A stretch of DNA of 64,000 bases from [Phialemoniopsis] sp. UDSM-2020 (lineage: Eukaryota; Ascomycota; Sordariomycetes; Thyridiales; Thyridiaceae), in the NCBI GenBank assembly GCA_018873225.1, contig JAEILZ010000004.1:558001-622000 (forward strand), read 5' to 3'. Each line of letters begins with the position of its first letter. The first letter of the stretch is position 1. The notes below the pieces were generated by a model. The model did no database searches. It had not been told where the DNA came from and was given only the letters and a program-made list of their open reading frames with translations. The position numbers were made by a program, and so were the translations under genes. Positions 10,714 through 21,624 of the stretch are shown in pieces.

Positions 10714-11345
10714 TTACCGTGCAGACTTCTGATTGAAAGCCTTGTTGCAAACTGGGCAGACGTGTTTTTTCTCCGGTTTCTTGCCCTGGAATCTTGACGT
10801 TCTCGGTACTGTGCGAGACATCTCGCTGACATCAGGACAGACAGAGCTTGCTTGCCTCAGAACGCCATTGCCTGGTGGTATAGTCACAGGGGTCTGTCTG
10901 GCGCTGTCCATTAACATGCTTGGGGCAGGCTCGTGCATTCGAATCCGATCTACATTAGCACGTTGGAGTGGGAGTGCGACATGTGCTTCCGCTGTCGCGG
11001 CGAGACTGACACCTCTATCATGCGTGACGCGCTTTCTGATCTGTAGGCGCATGTAGTGCGAGCCGAGTAGTTCAATTCGAGCAACATCCTTGATCCCGCG
11101 GATCTGTCTAGTAGGACAGAACACAAGTGCTTCACCAGTCTGTAGCTCTGTGATCGATTGGAACACGTCGTGCTCAGAGTTCTGCTGCAGCGAAGCACTA
11201 TTGCCAGCTCCTCTGGCCCCCGCGAGGTGCCGCTTGAGGGTTTCGTACCAAGAAGGAGACGAAAATCGGTGCACGAATGTGGCGTTCGAGAGATCAATTA
11301 GCGTCGGCGAGAGAGTTAGTTCCTACGTCGCCGTGAAGACCCGAG
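10714..11345 (-). pseudogene. 3' remnant of a P-loop ATPase-type gene, ending in half a zinc finger
   Basis: Read on the minus strand, the sequence gives NATFVHRFSSPSWYETLKRH, then VFQSITELQTGEALVFCPTR, a linker and LGSHYMRLQIRKRVTHDRG. This order matches the C-terminal part of large fungal P-loop ATPases; the Walker motifs would lie upstream and are absent. The frame ends with HVCPVCNKAFNQKSAR, the first half of a C2H2 zinc finger without its two His. There is no N-terminal part or start. It is therefore a decayed fragment, possibly a rearrangement joining two gene ends. Confidence 0.5.
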
Positions 11346-12469
11346 TAGCGATGTGCCGCTGCTGCCTAATAACCGAGGTTAAGTTTTCGGTAAGCACAGC
11401 CGCTGCGCCTGATTTTGTCAAGAACTAGCAGTATTGTGTTAATGCCTAGTGTCGAACTCGATAAAATGAAGTTCCTATACCTTGTGTGCCTTATCTAGAG
11501 CGATTACTCGGCTGCACTCCGCCCTATCCCCTAGGAATATGGCGAGATAGATCGAGAAGAGGCTACACGCGTCGTCGGACGAGAGGAAAGGGTCGCTAAC
11601 GTCGATAATGGTCAAAGTGCTAGGCTGAAAGTCCTAGATATTCTATTCGCAGGCGGCTAGCTTCCTCAAGCTTAGCGTTAGTTGTGGTATTAAGAAAGTA
11701 TCAAGCAGTTGAAGCCGCATATTGATGTAACAACCCAACATGCGGCCCACGCTGACTGACTCGCTTGGCGTTTCTTTTGGGAGAGGTTTACCTTGCTACC
11801 CCTCGGATGTCCCACACCCCTTCCCCTCCTCCACAAGTAGCGGATTGAGAGGGGGAATTGATGATTCTCCGACCTGGCTTTCACGGAAGCCTGGCCTTCG
11901 TTGAAGTTTACTCCGTATACACGGAGCTTGGTTCCGCCTCATTCATTGGTCTTTGCTAATAGCGCATTTGCCAGCTTTGGTACGATCCCTTACTGTATTT
12001 GAAGTGATGTAGTAGATCAAGAAGAAGGTGACTGCATGTGCGTGAAGTTGCCGGGGTTGATAAAGTAGCAGTGGAGGGGATCCGCGATTTATGTGAAGTA
12101 AGCGCGCAGCAGACCAGCCTCTGCACATTGAATTTGGCATGGGAACCAAAAGCTATGATCTGCCTTGCCACCCTCTACAAATTGGCCCCACAGTCTTTCA
12201 AGTGGCTTGCCATACTCTCGCGCAGAAGTCACATTGCAAATCTCGCTACCAGGAAGTGCATATCAGTCAGGACATAACAACATGTCACTATACCTACTTG
12301 GGGCCAGTTTTCGTAACAAGTGGCACAAGACCAATTACTATCTAGGCTATGGGGCCAGTTTCGAGTGGCTGCCTTGACTTGTCAAAATTCCACGGTATTC
12401 CTAAATGCATAACGAATTTGATTTGCTACGGACCCTGCATACCAATCAATGCACCGACGTCCTCGCCAA
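11346..12469. other. Long non-coding stretch, possible old repeat
   Basis: About 1.1 kb lies between the ATPase remnant and the hydrolase gene. Bases 11440-11700 have unusual composition with many CTAG/TCGA-type words and look unlike neighbouring introns or exons. No terminal repeats, transposase motifs or tRNA were recognised. Confidence 0.35.
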
Positions 12470-13295
12470 CTACCCTGATTGTGATTTCGAGGCGACAGAA
12501 AGCAGCCAATTGATCACATCCGCGGGAGCGGTCCAAGGGGGCACATGCCCCGCGCTGGTCACGGTAACGTCCACCGTATTGCCGCTAGATCGCTCAATCA
12601 TGGCGATTTGAGACCGCTGTATCTCGGGCACGATTGATCGGTCGCCTTCTGCGACAAGATAGAACACGGGAACGTCATTATAGCCGGCATATGTGAGAGT
12701 AGAACGGAAGCTAGCCTCTGAGTGCGTCAGTAGCTGTGGGGCGAGAGTGAGAGCCTCCTCCTTGGGCAGGTCTGAGAAGGTGAAGTCCGCTGTAAGTTCA
12801 TAGTTTGGACAATGGAGCCAACCATCATCCTGTCTCGGTCAGTGATCTGCTTGTGGGATTGACGACACAGAGGCGCGGCTGCCTTACCCGGGTCTCCATG
12901 AGCGGGCTGAGGGATTGCTCAGAGGCAGGTTTCCCCACTTCAGGCACAAGCGATGTCATATACGCAAGGCCAACGACACCGCCTGGCTTGCCATTCTTTG
13001 TCCTTTCGGCCTTGCTCAACCCCTTCACCGACTCAGTTGCGGGTGTACCTCCATACGAGTGGGTGACAAGGAGGACGTCTTTGCCCGCGTCTGCGAGCTC
13101 TGTGACGTAGGCGGATATAAATGCCGCGTCCTCGTACATGGTCGGCGGTGGACCAGGCGGAGGGCCAGTGATAGGACCGCGGCTAGGGATTTGTAATACT
13201 TCGACATTGAAGCCGTGCGACTTCATCCCGGCGATGACCTTGTCGTAGGCGAACGGCGGCGAGGCCGCCGCTGGGGATATTAGAATTGACAGCAT
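12470..13295 (-). CDS. Alpha/beta hydrolase, two exons
   Basis: Exons are 13295-12888 and 12829-12470, separated by a 58-nt intron (GTAAGG...GACAG), giving 255 residues. The protein is an AB_hydrolase_6-type esterase or lipase. It starts directly in the first strand (SILISPAAASPPFAYDKV), has the nucleophile elbow in VLLVTHSYGG at about residue 77-86, an acidic residue in YLVAEGD, and the catalytic His in SAGHVPPW near residue 235. The length matches the family (about 240-260). No signal peptide is seen, so it is probably cytosolic. The substrate is unknown; relatives act on small esters or lactones. The first ATG after an upstream stop was taken as the start, and the missing few residues before the first strand leave some doubt. 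Confidence 0.8.
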
Positions 13296-13976
13296 GTTTG
13301 ACCTTTTGTAACGAAAGGTTCACTGGATAGCAAGAATGTCTTTGATACAAGCGAGGAGTCAGAAATGAAGAAGGAAGAGAGCGTGTGCGGCGTGTCGTTG
13401 TCAAGTTGATAATGCTCGTCCTGGCGCTAATTGCTGACGCCGAGCTGCCCCGATCCTGATGAGTCTCGTTCATCCCACAGCAGTGATACCTGTGTAATCC
13501 CTTTTAGGCTTAACGGTGGCAAAGCATAGGCGAGGAATCGCCGTCTAGTATCTCCGCTAGAATCATCGCCTACTCAACTTTCATCACCACATCCCCTTTT
13601 CAATGGTCTTGTTCTGTGAAGAAGCTTGTTATTCATCACAACTTCCTCGGAGGGCGCGACAAAGCATATCGTCGTGCTGATTGACTAACTGTTGCGGCTA
13701 CAGCGGTGTTCTGGAGTGGTGTGTGGGCAAGTTTAGTGGGACAGAGACTACGCCGTTTAGGGCTAGTTTTCTGTCATCAAGCTGCAACATCCATCTGATT
13801 GGACGAGGCAATATCATACAAGTGCTCTTCTCTTCAAGATGCTTATTGCAGGCACCGAGACACTCGAGGCCGGCGAAGTATGTGTGCGTATAAATGATGC
13901 ATAATGTCTTCTTCAAGTTTCGTTTTCAGTCGTCCAGGTTCTCTACCTTATCTCTTCCCCTTACTTCCTGAGAATT
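13296..13976. other. Divergent promoter region
   Basis: About 680 bp separate the divergently transcribed hydrolase and reductase genes. Pyrimidine-rich stretches before both starts are typical of fungal promoters. No specific site is recognised. Confidence 0.4.
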
Positions 13977-15029
13977 ATGGAGCCTTCAACCACCGCGGCG
14001 CACACAGTCTTGGTCACCGGTGGTTCGGGTTTTCTAGCAGGACACCTCATCATCCGGCTACTTGCCGACGGCTACAAAGTGCGTGCCACCCTTCGATCTC
14101 ATTCCAAAGAGACCGAGGTTAGACGTGCCATCCACGATGCCGGGGTAGAACCAGGAGACCGCCTTGCCTTCGTCGTAGCCGACTTGACCAAAGACGACGG
14201 ATGGGCAGAAGCCATGAAAGGCTGCATCTTTGTCCACCATGTCGCGTCGCCGTTTCCCTCCACAGACCCCAAAGATGAAGACGAGTTGATCCGACCAGCC
14301 AAAGAAGGCACAATTCGGGTTCTCAAGTTCGCTCGCGATGCAGGAGTGAGGCGTGTCGTCATGACCTCATCGTTTGCGGCCATAGGCTACGGTCATGGAA
14401 TCAGACATGGCTCGTTCAATGAGGATGACTGGTCTGTCCTAGACGGAGATAAGGCTGTCCCTGCCTATCACAAGAGCAAGACACTGGCGGAGAAAGCTGC
14501 GTGGAATTTCATGGGCAGAGAGGGCGGATCTCTTGAACTTTCCGTCATCAACGCGACTGGCATTTTCGGCCCCGTTCTCGGCCCTAGCCTCTCGTCATCA
14601 ATCAAGATCGTCAAGGACATGATCGTAGGATATATACCTGCATGCCCCCATATTTACTTCGGGATAGTCGACGTCCGGGACGTCGCCGAGTTGCATGTCC
14701 TCGCAATGGTTAGTCCGGAGGCGAAAGGTCAGAGACTGATCGCCACCTGTGACGACGGGCCAACCTCGATGATTGGAGTTGCGAACATGATACGCCAAGG
14801 TCGGCCAGAGCATGCGAAGAATGTCCCGACTAGAGAACTGCCCAATTTTGTTGTTCGCACGGCGGCTCTTTTCCGTCCGGCATACCGGTCCATGGTTCCC
14901 GAACTTGGCATCGTGAAGAAAATCGACAATGCAAAGGCCAAAGCGCTGGGGTGGATCCCAAGACCCATGGAGGAGTGTATCTGCGATACCGTTGATAGTC
15001 TGCTAAAGCATGGGGTAAACGCAGCTTGA
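13977..15029 (+). CDS. NAD(P)-dependent reductase, dihydroflavonol-4-reductase-like extended SDR
   Basis: A single exon encodes 350 residues. The N-terminal Rossmann motif TVLVTGGSGFLAGHL (TGxxGF type) binds NAD(P)H. The family pattern continues with VADLTKDDGW, HHVASPFP and VMTSSFAAIGYG, then the catalytic Tyr-Lys pair in YHKSKTLAEKAAW near residue 162-166, and a substrate-side NATGIFGPVLGP segment. This is the dihydroflavonol reductase/cinnamoyl-CoA reductase/aldehyde reductase group (compare yeast Gre2), which reduces aldehydes or ketones in the cytosol. The actual substrate is not predictable. The frame and length fit the family with no break. Confidence 0.9.
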   Translation: MEPSTTAAHTVLVTGGSGFLAGHLIIRLLADGYKVRATLRSHSKETEVRRAIHDAGVEPGDRLAFVVADLTKDDGWAEAMKGCIFVHHVASPFPSTDPKDEDELIRPAKEGTIRVLKFARDAGVRRVVMTSSFAAIGYGHGIRHGSFNEDDWSVLDGDKAVPAYHKSKTLAEKAAWNFMGREGGSLELSVINATGIFGPVLGPSLSSSIKIVKDMIVGYIPACPHIYFGIVDVRDVAELHVLAMVSPEAKGQRLIATCDDGPTSMIGVANMIRQGRPEHAKNVPTRELPNFVVRTAALFRPAYRSMVPELGIVKKIDNAKAKALGWIPRPMEECICDTVDSLLKHGVNAA

Positions 15030-15073
15030 GTCTGAAGAGAAACCATAACTATCTGACTCGATGATTTTGAGTG

Positions 15074-15999
15074 TCAAGTTCGAGCCTGTGTCAATTGGTT
15101 ATTTGTAGAAAATTGTAATGGCTTTTCACCTCTCGACTTTCTCCAGTGATCAGTAGACTGTATCAAGTCGACACAATCACTAAAGAGCCATAGCCATTTA
15201 TAGATGACATCTGGGGTGACCTCGTAGGCATGGGAATCCCACGGCTCACCCCAGATAAGCAACCCCGCGCTCTTCTGCCCCGGTGGGCACGCCCCGAACA
15301 AGTCATGACATAGCTCATCCTCGTCGTACTCGCCCATGTGGCGGAGGAGAGCATTTCTGACAGACGGCATTGGATACAGATCTAGCCATGGGTGGTGAGG
15401 TGTACTCCTTTGTAGCTTTGTGGGGTGAAGCGAAGGTGGCAAAAGGAATTGGAGCGGCTGTTGTGTCGCAAAGGGCGATAAGATGTCATGTCGTAGGTCT
15501 TCCATCAATAGACCGATGGATCGGGCATTTGCAGCCATGGCCATGAAGATATTGTACTGCGTTACAGGTAACAAGAAACTAGTTTGCAGCATGGCTTTGG
15601 CAGAACCATCGACGGCCTCGGACTGGATACGGAGGATGAACGTTTTGCGTTCTTCTATCCCAAGTTGACAGAATCTCGAACGGCTCGACAATGCGACTTC
15701 TTGCAAATGGTCTTCGCTAGTGGATGCGATGGTCAACGATGCCTCCGACACATCCGAGGAGGGTTTCCCAGCCCTGTCAGTATAGATGATCCATCTGCGC
15801 GGGCCGCTGCATTGGGCCACCTTTCGTCGTGCACCTGTAGAGCCCGCGTTAGTTCTTTTGGCCACACAAACTCGCTACATGATGTTCAGCCGAAAGGGAA
15901 GGTGCTGTCGGTTCTGGACTTACGGCTATTTCTCTGATTGATACGGTTCTGCTCTCTCCTGTGCAAGGTGGCGCTGCGTGCCGCGTCTTCACTACTCAT
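15074..15999 (-). CDS. bZIP transcription factor with DUF3425 domain, two exons
   Basis: Exons are 15999-15924 and 15834-15074, separated by an 89-nt intron (GTAAGT...CTACAG), giving 278 residues. The short first exon plus the junction spells HRREQNRINQRNSRARRK, a fungal bZIP basic region, so the intron cuts the DNA-binding motif. The C-terminal part is a DUF3425 domain: QYNIFMAMAANARSIGL, LPPSLHPTKLQRSTPHHPWL, YDEDELCHDLFG, GLLIWGEPWDSHAYEVTPD and STDHWRKSRGE. A leucine zipper after the basic region is not obvious. This class is common in filamentous ascomycetes and acts in the nucleus. Its targets are unknown; the reductase next door is a possible one. Confidence 0.85.
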
Positions 16000-16292
16000 C
16001 GTGATATCAACGATATCATAAAGCTGCTATTTATAGCCTATTATAAATCAGCTGTGGTGGATTTCTGCCGATTCTTGGTGAACGTAAAGATCGCGGAGAC
16101 GACGACATCTGAAGATTTGACGTGAAGCAGAGACATTAGTCAGCCCCCAAATCCGCTCGTTTTGGATTATGATTGGCTGGGAGCCGTTCTGCGGGGAAGA
16201 AGCTCCGCCGGTGCCTAACGCAGCGCGACTCAAGACCGTCCACGCGACCTCTGGCCAAGCTCCCAGAGTATTTCCTTGCATGTGTTTCTATC

Positions 16293-17778
16293 ATGGACTC
16301 CGAGTTAGAACCTGGCTCTTGGAAGTACCTGCCATTCCAGCTGGGCGAGTGTGAAGACCTCGAAAACTACGAGCCAGGGGGCTTCCACCCAGTGCACCTC
16401 GGCGACCTGTATCATGGCCGGTATAAAGTGGTCCACAAACTCGGTTTCGGCGGTTTCTCAACCGTGTGGCTTGCTAGAGACATCCATAAAGACCGATGGA
16501 CAGCTCTGAAGATTATTGCGGCGAGGGAGTCGGGGACATATGAGGCGCGTTCTACAATCGCAAACCACCCAAGCCTCAAAGGAACCCGCGTATTCTCTCA
16601 AGTCGATAGACGGTTCTGGGTCGATGGCCCAAATGGTCGACACCTTTGTCTCGTATCTTTGGTTCTCGGTCCGGATCTTGCCAAACTTACGAACGGCATT
16701 TACTCGAGGATGAAAATCGAATTTGCGAAGGAAGTCTGTCTCCAAGCTGTCCGAGCTCTTGCCCATCTGCATTCGAACAGTCTATGTCATGGAGGTACGT
16801 TGAGCAGCAACTCACTATTTGAAGTAAGGGCGCTAATCACAGCGAACAGACTTTACCGTGCACAATATCGCGTTGCAACTAACTGACGACTTTCACTCAT
16901 ACAGCGAAAGTGATGTCGTTGAGCTTTTCGGCAGTCCTCAGACAGATCCGGTGCGAACATATTCTGGCCTGCCCCCAGGACCACATGCACCTGACTACAT
17001 TGTGCTCTCTCTGGACTTTCTCTTTTCAGCTACACCAATACTTACTCGGGACATTTGTGTGATAGACTTTGACCAGTCTTACACGGTCGACGATCCACCA
17101 TCGGAGACTCCTGGCATCCCGGCCAGATATCTAGCTCCCGAGGTAGCGATAGGGTGCCCACCAAGCCCGGCAGCCGACATATGGGCTTGGGGTTGTGCTA
17201 TATTCCGTATTAGATCCGGAGACGACCTGTTCTTTGATTACGACACTGATTGCCCAGCGGATGCACTCAGACAGATTGTCAAGACTATCGGCGATCTACC
17301 AGACGAGTGGAAACGTACGAAATTTGACCAGGACGGGGTCGCCATGGCAGAAGGGGAAGAAGGGAAGCAATTCTGGAGTTTGAAAGAGACGAGAACCTTG
17401 AAGGACCGTGTGAACGCTATCATCAATGAGCCGCCTAGTCTTTTCATGGACAGCCAAGGTCAGGCGGTTGAGCCTTTAGACACCAACATGGACGACGAGC
17501 CGGGATATGTGACCTTTGACGCAGAGATGAGAATTCCATATCCGGCAGCTTTAGATTCGATAGCATGGCGACCTACGGCGGTGTGTGTTGATGGAGGCTA
17601 CTTTTCGGCGTATTCGGAGGAAACAGATGAGATGCTCGAGGCATTTCCGAAGATCTCGGGGTCAGAGGCAGCGCTGTTGGTTGACCTGCTTTCCAAGATC
17701 TTCACATACGATTCAACAAAACGCATCACGGCGGAAGAGTTGACAAAACATCCTTGGTTCCAGGCAATACTGGGGTAG
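16293..17778 (+). CDS. SRPK-like protein kinase, two exons
   Basis: Exons are 16293-16794 and 16850-17778, with a 55-nt intron (GTACGT...GAACAG), giving 476 residues. The kinase domain starts after about residue 40 with the glycine-rich loop KLGFGGFSTVWLARD and the ATP-binding Lys in TALKII. The catalytic loop, built across the intron, reads CHGDFTVHNIAL: HGD instead of HRD, with the catalytic Asp and the Asn kept. The Mg-binding motif is VIDFDQSY, DFD instead of DFG. Next come ARYLAPEV and DIWAWGCAIF. The layout (a short spacer between N- and C-lobes, ending in HPWF) is that of the large fungal SRPK-like group. Those with HGDFT loops are widespread in Pezizomycotina and may or may not be active. 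The target is unknown. Confidence 0.85.
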
Positions 17779-17926
17779 CTCGATGAATTTCCTTTACTAT
17801 CACAGTGGCGGGCAACACATTCACCGATAATGACTTCACAGATTTAGAGACCTATACGCATCAAAAGAAACCGAAGTATTATATTTTTACCATTAAACTC
17901 CCTTTTTCCTAGCTAGCCTCCTTTTT

Positions 17927-20317
17927 CTACTGCGGAACCAAAACCTTGAGGCGATACGTTTCGCCAGCCTTGATGTTCCGCACCTTGGCCTCCGGTAACC
18001 TCTGCCCGCCCAGCTTGACAACGACGTCCTCCACGTCCGCGCTCCGCGCAATGTCCAGCTCAAACGTCGCCCCGCGGAACAGGCGCTGCACCTTCATGCC
18101 GGGCCACCCCTTGGGCATCTGCGGCCTGATCCGAAGACCATCGGCGTCGCCCCTGAGCCCGCAAAGGCCCTCGATGAAGCACCGGTACGCCCACGACACG
18201 GTGCCCGTGTTGAACAGCTGGCTGCTGCGCCCCGCTGTGCGCGGGTACTGCTTCCACGCGCCCCGGTAGTAATTAGGGATGTACACGGGCAGCTGGCCCC
18301 TCTGGCGGTAGTCCTCCTCGCTCGGGCCAGGTAGCAACTGCCGCAGCGCCTCGTACGCCCTCTCCGCCTCGCCCTCGGCGTAGGACCCGCGCATACCCAG
18401 CGCGTACAGCGCGTAGATGTAGAACACCGACGCGTGGTTGTACACGGCGCCGTTCTCGGCGGACCCGGGGTACTTTTGCGTCACGCGCCCGACGTCCTCG
18501 CGCATCCCCGAGAAGGGCGGCGCGAACATGGCCACGCCGTAGGGGGTGCGCAGCTGCTCGTCGACGGCCGGGATCATGCGCGCGCGCTGCTCTGCGGAAG
18601 CGCCGCCCGACAGGATCGACCACGCCTGTGGGTTCAGCCAGATGCGGCCCTCGGCGTCGGCCTTGGTGCCGAACGTGACGTTGTCGTCGGTGATGCCGCG
18701 CGCGTACCAGTCGCCGTCCCAGAGGTGCTTGTCCGCAGCGGCGTTGCACTCGGCCGCGCCGGCGCGGTAGTGCGCGGCCAGGTCGTCCCGGCCTTGGTGC
18801 TCGCAGACGTCGGCCCAGAGGTTGAGCGCGTACGCCGTGGCGAGGGTGAGCCACCCGGACACGCCTTTGCCCTTGTACCCGACCATGTTCATCGGGTCGC
18901 ACCAGTCGCCCTGGGCGATGTAGCTGAGCCCCCGCTCGTCGCGCGCGCCGAGCAGCCAGTCCATGGCGCGGCTGAAGCGCTCGAACGCCGTGTAGGCCGT
19001 GGCGCCGTCGTCCTCGGCGGATTTCACGACCTCGTCAAGCATGGCGTAGTCGGCCGTTTCGGCGAGGTAGACCTCGAGCGCGACGGGCAGCCAGACGCAG
19101 TGGTCCGTGTGCGGGATCTGGTTGATGTACTTGAGCTCGGCGCCCTCTACGAGCAGGATGCCGTCGGGCATGGCGCCCGAGGCCTCCTGCTGCGAGAGCG
19201 ACAGCAAAAAGGCCTTGCGGGCGTAGGCCGGGTCGATGTAGGTCATGCCCATGCTGTCCTGCAGGTAGTTGCGCGTCTGCGGGTCCGTCGTCAGGCGGTT
19301 GACGTCGCCGTGGTAGAACTGCTGGCGCGGCAGCCAGTGGTTGACAAAGTTGTCGAGCTCCTTGTCCGGAGTCTCGATCTGCAGGCACCCCTTGCCCTTC
19401 TGGATGTAGCTGGTGTACGCCTCGGCGACCTGGGCGAAGCCCGCTCCGCTCAGGTACTTGGCGCGCATGGAGTTGATTTCTGCGTCGTCAAAGGCCGGGC
19501 CGAAGAGGAAGCGGTACTCCCGCTCGCCGTCGGCCTCGAGCTGCACGCGGTACTGGACGACGGCGGTGGGGGTCTCGTACCGGGCGTCGCTGCGGGTGAG
19601 CTCCTCGGCCAGGATGGCCTCTGGCGCGTGCAGGCCGCTCTCACCCTCAAAGGCACCCTGCATGGCATCCCACGAGTCTGGCGCCGTCTCGCAGGCAAAA
19701 TACGTCTTGTCCTTGAGGTACTTGTTCTTGAAGTAGTCCTCGGCCTTTTGGTAGGGGGTGATGCTGGTGCCGACGACGGACAGCAGGTCCTGGCGCCACT
19801 CGCAGGACTGGTTCATCCACGACATGTAGCCGATGGGGAAGTAGGGGTAGACGCTGACCTTGCGTGGCCTGCCGGAGACGTTGGTCACCTTGATGGTCCA
19901 CAGCTCGGCGACGTCCTCGGTGGGTAAACGCAGGGTCATGTCGACACGGATGCCGAGGTGCTCGACGGTCCATGCGATGTCGCTCTTGCCGATGGAGAAG
20001 ACGTAGCGGTCCAGCTTGGCGCGGACGGGCTCGTACGGCGCCGAGAACAGGTCTCCGGTCTCTTCATCCTTGATGTAGACGAAGCGGCCCGGGTGGTGAG
20101 CATAGTAATTTTGCTCGGGCTGCATGAAAGTCTTGGCCTCGAGATTCGGGGCGTGGGCGTACTTGGCCGGCTCGGGCTGCATGAACTGCGCGGTGGCGTA
20201 GCCCCGGCAGGTCATCTGGATCATCATCCGCTGGTTCCACAGGAAGCCGCCGGATTTGGGCAGGGCTGTTGGGCTGGTGAGCTCATAGCGCTCGCCGTTG
20301 TGTGTCGGACCGAGCAT
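17927..20317 (-). CDS. GH94 phosphorylase, probably cellobionic acid phosphorylase
   Basis: A single intronless exon encodes 796 residues. GH94 hallmarks are the N-terminal beta-sandwich that begins with a sugar-binding [17 protein letters not shown] segment, the (alpha/alpha)6 barrel with [13 protein letters not shown], and [15 protein letters not shown] at about residue 470, whose Asp in GDW corresponds to the general acid. C-terminal motifs are [16 protein letters not shown] and [12 protein letters not shown]. The length agrees with cellobiose/cellobionic acid phosphorylases (about 790-810). The characterised fungal GH94 enzyme, from Neurospora crassa, acts on cellobionic acid plus phosphate to give glucose 1-phosphate and gluconate; that function is inferred here. 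There is no signal peptide, so it is cytosolic. The gene is GC-rich and intronless amid intron-containing neighbours, which suits an old bacterial origin. FMQPE occurs twice within 25 residues near the N-terminus. Confidence 0.85.
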   Translation of the reverse strand: MLGPTHNGERYELTSPTALPKSGGFLWNQRMMIQMTCRGYATAQFMQPEPAKYAHAPNLEAKTFMQPEQNYYAHHPGRFVYIKDEETGDLFSAPYEPVRAKLDRYVFSIGKSDIAWTVEHLGIRVDMTLRLPTEDVAELWTIKVTNVSGRPRKVSVYPYFPIGYMSWMNQSCEWRQDLLSVVGTSITPYQKAEDYFKNKYLKDKTYFACETAPDSWDAMQGAFEGESGLHAPEAILAEELTRSDARYETPTAVVQYRVQLEADGEREYRFLFGPAFDDAEINSMRAKYLSGAGFAQVAEAYTSYIQKGKGCLQIETPDKELDNFVNHWLPRQQFYHGDVNRLTTDPQTRNYLQDSMGMTYIDPAYARKAFLLSLSQQEASGAMPDGILLVEGAELKYINQIPHTDHCVWLPVALEVYLAETADYAMLDEVVKSAEDDGATAYTAFERFSRAMDWLLGARDERGLSYIAQGDWCDPMNMVGYKGKGVSGWLTLATAYALNLWADVCEHQGRDDLAAHYRAGAAECNAAADKHLWDGDWYARGITDDNVTFGTKADAEGRIWLNPQAWSILSGGASAEQRARMIPAVDEQLRTPYGVAMFAPPFSGMREDVGRVTQKYPGSAENGAVYNHASVFYIYALYALGMRGSYAEGEAERAYEALRQLLPGPSEEDYRQRGQLPVYIPNYYRGAWKQYPRTAGRSSQLFNTGTVSWAYRCFIEGLCGLRGDADGLRIRPQMPKGWPGMKVQRLFRGATFELDIARSADVEDVVVKLGGQRLPEAKVRNIKAGETYRLKVLVPQ

Positions 20318-21624
20318 GGTGTTGTTCCGTGAAGTCTGTTGCTCCTTATCCTGGGGTCGTCACACTGGTGTACGAGAATGCAATGGGGTATCAAATTGGA
20401 ACCAATGGCCGTATCAATGCGTGAGCATGCGTGTGTATGTTTTGTTAGTGTCGCTTCGGTGTTCCAAGCGAAGTCCAATCCCTCCTGTGGTTGGGTAGTG
20501 GTGCTGTATGGTGTGTAGTATTATGGCGTGGTCTGTTGCTGCAAGCTCAACCTTCTGGAAGCCTGTCAGACTGGTATGAATGTGTCCGGACAAGAAAGGA
20601 GATTGAACAATGAATGGATGTGTGTCGAGGCAGCTCAGCTCAGCTCCGTGTCGGTGAGAGGCAGTATTTTCATAGCAAGGGATCTCACCCCCAGCATAGA
20701 AACGACACGGCTCCCGGGCTTCCGGCCCGACGAGGCGGACTTTCGGCGGGGCACGTGGGGGCTTTGACGGCTTTGTCCAAGATTAGTCCCATCATTTCAA
20801 GCGGTTTCGGGACCCTTCAAGTGGAGTCCCGAACTAAAGGGCTCTCGTTACCAGCAAATCGGCGCCCAGCTAATTCGGCAACGGATCGAGTTAGTTAGCC
20901 AATTGTCCCCAGCAAAAAACTCCTTCAGGTCAGGAGACGGACTGTGTTTAAATCTCCTGCCCTTCCCATTTCTCAATCCGTCGGTGTCCAGCCCAGCCCT
21001 GCCCAGGCCTGGATCGCTGTGAGCTGAGCTTGTCAGCAAATAATGCCCCGTGCGGAAGACCTGCCTGTCGGAGTTCACGGCGGTTCCCCAATGTTCCCGT
21101 CAGCACTGCTTTCTGTGTGTCCTGGTCCACTGACCTCATCGCAACCATACACACCGTCTTTCAGTTACCTACCCGTGAAACTTGTAAGACCTCGATGAAA
21201 TCCGATATCGCAAAAATGCCGTCGCATGTTTTCTGGATCGCAATTTAGGCTAGCAGGGCAAATCCCCATCACAATGTGCCTGATCCTCGTCCCCGCCAAA
21301 GCCAGAACGAGCGCACCCTCTCAATGTCAGCATTTGCACAACGTGCCACCATCGATGCGCGCCGGATAGATGGAAGATCTTTGTTTCAGGATTGCGATCT
21401 TCTGAATGACTACACCATGTTTCATGTATCCCTCTCTTCCGTCTGCGCGTGATCCTACAGCGCCATGCACGCCATCGAAAGATGCGACCAGCGTTCCATC
21501 CATCATCATCCACGTCACTCGGCAATTGCGTGCCGAGTTTCGTGTCCCTCGCGGCGCTGTCGGCAATTCGTCGTCGCGAAACCTTCCCCGCCCGATTTTG
21601 CCTCCCATACTCCGGGCCGTCCGT
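20318..21624. other. Upstream region of the GH94 gene
   Basis: About 1.3 kb separate the GH94 start from the 3' end of the transporter gene. A GGCTAA word (minus strand) is at 20895-20900 and a GGCTAG at 21248-21253; GGCTAA/GGCTAR is the binding core of the XlnR/XYR1 xylanase regulator. No gene is seen here. Confidence 0.4.
20895..20900 (-). promoter_or_regulatory. Possible XlnR/XYR1-type GGCTAA site
   Basis: GGCTAA on the minus strand lies about 580 bp upstream of the GH94 start and in its orientation. Six bases occur often by chance, so this rests on the gene context (xylanase and sugar transporter nearby). Confidence 0.25.

Noticed and set aside
10920..10960. tRNA-like B-box word (ATTCGAATCC)
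   Set aside because: No matching A-box, acceptor stem or anticodon arm can be formed around it; it lies in the ATPase remnant.
11440..11700. Possible DNA transposon remnant
   Set aside because: Odd composition only; no terminal inverted repeats, target duplication or transposase motif found.
18434..19927. 497-codon open frame antisense to the GH94 gene
   Set aside because: It is a shadow frame caused by the high GC of the GH94 gene; no family motif is seen and the composition is V/G/R-biased.
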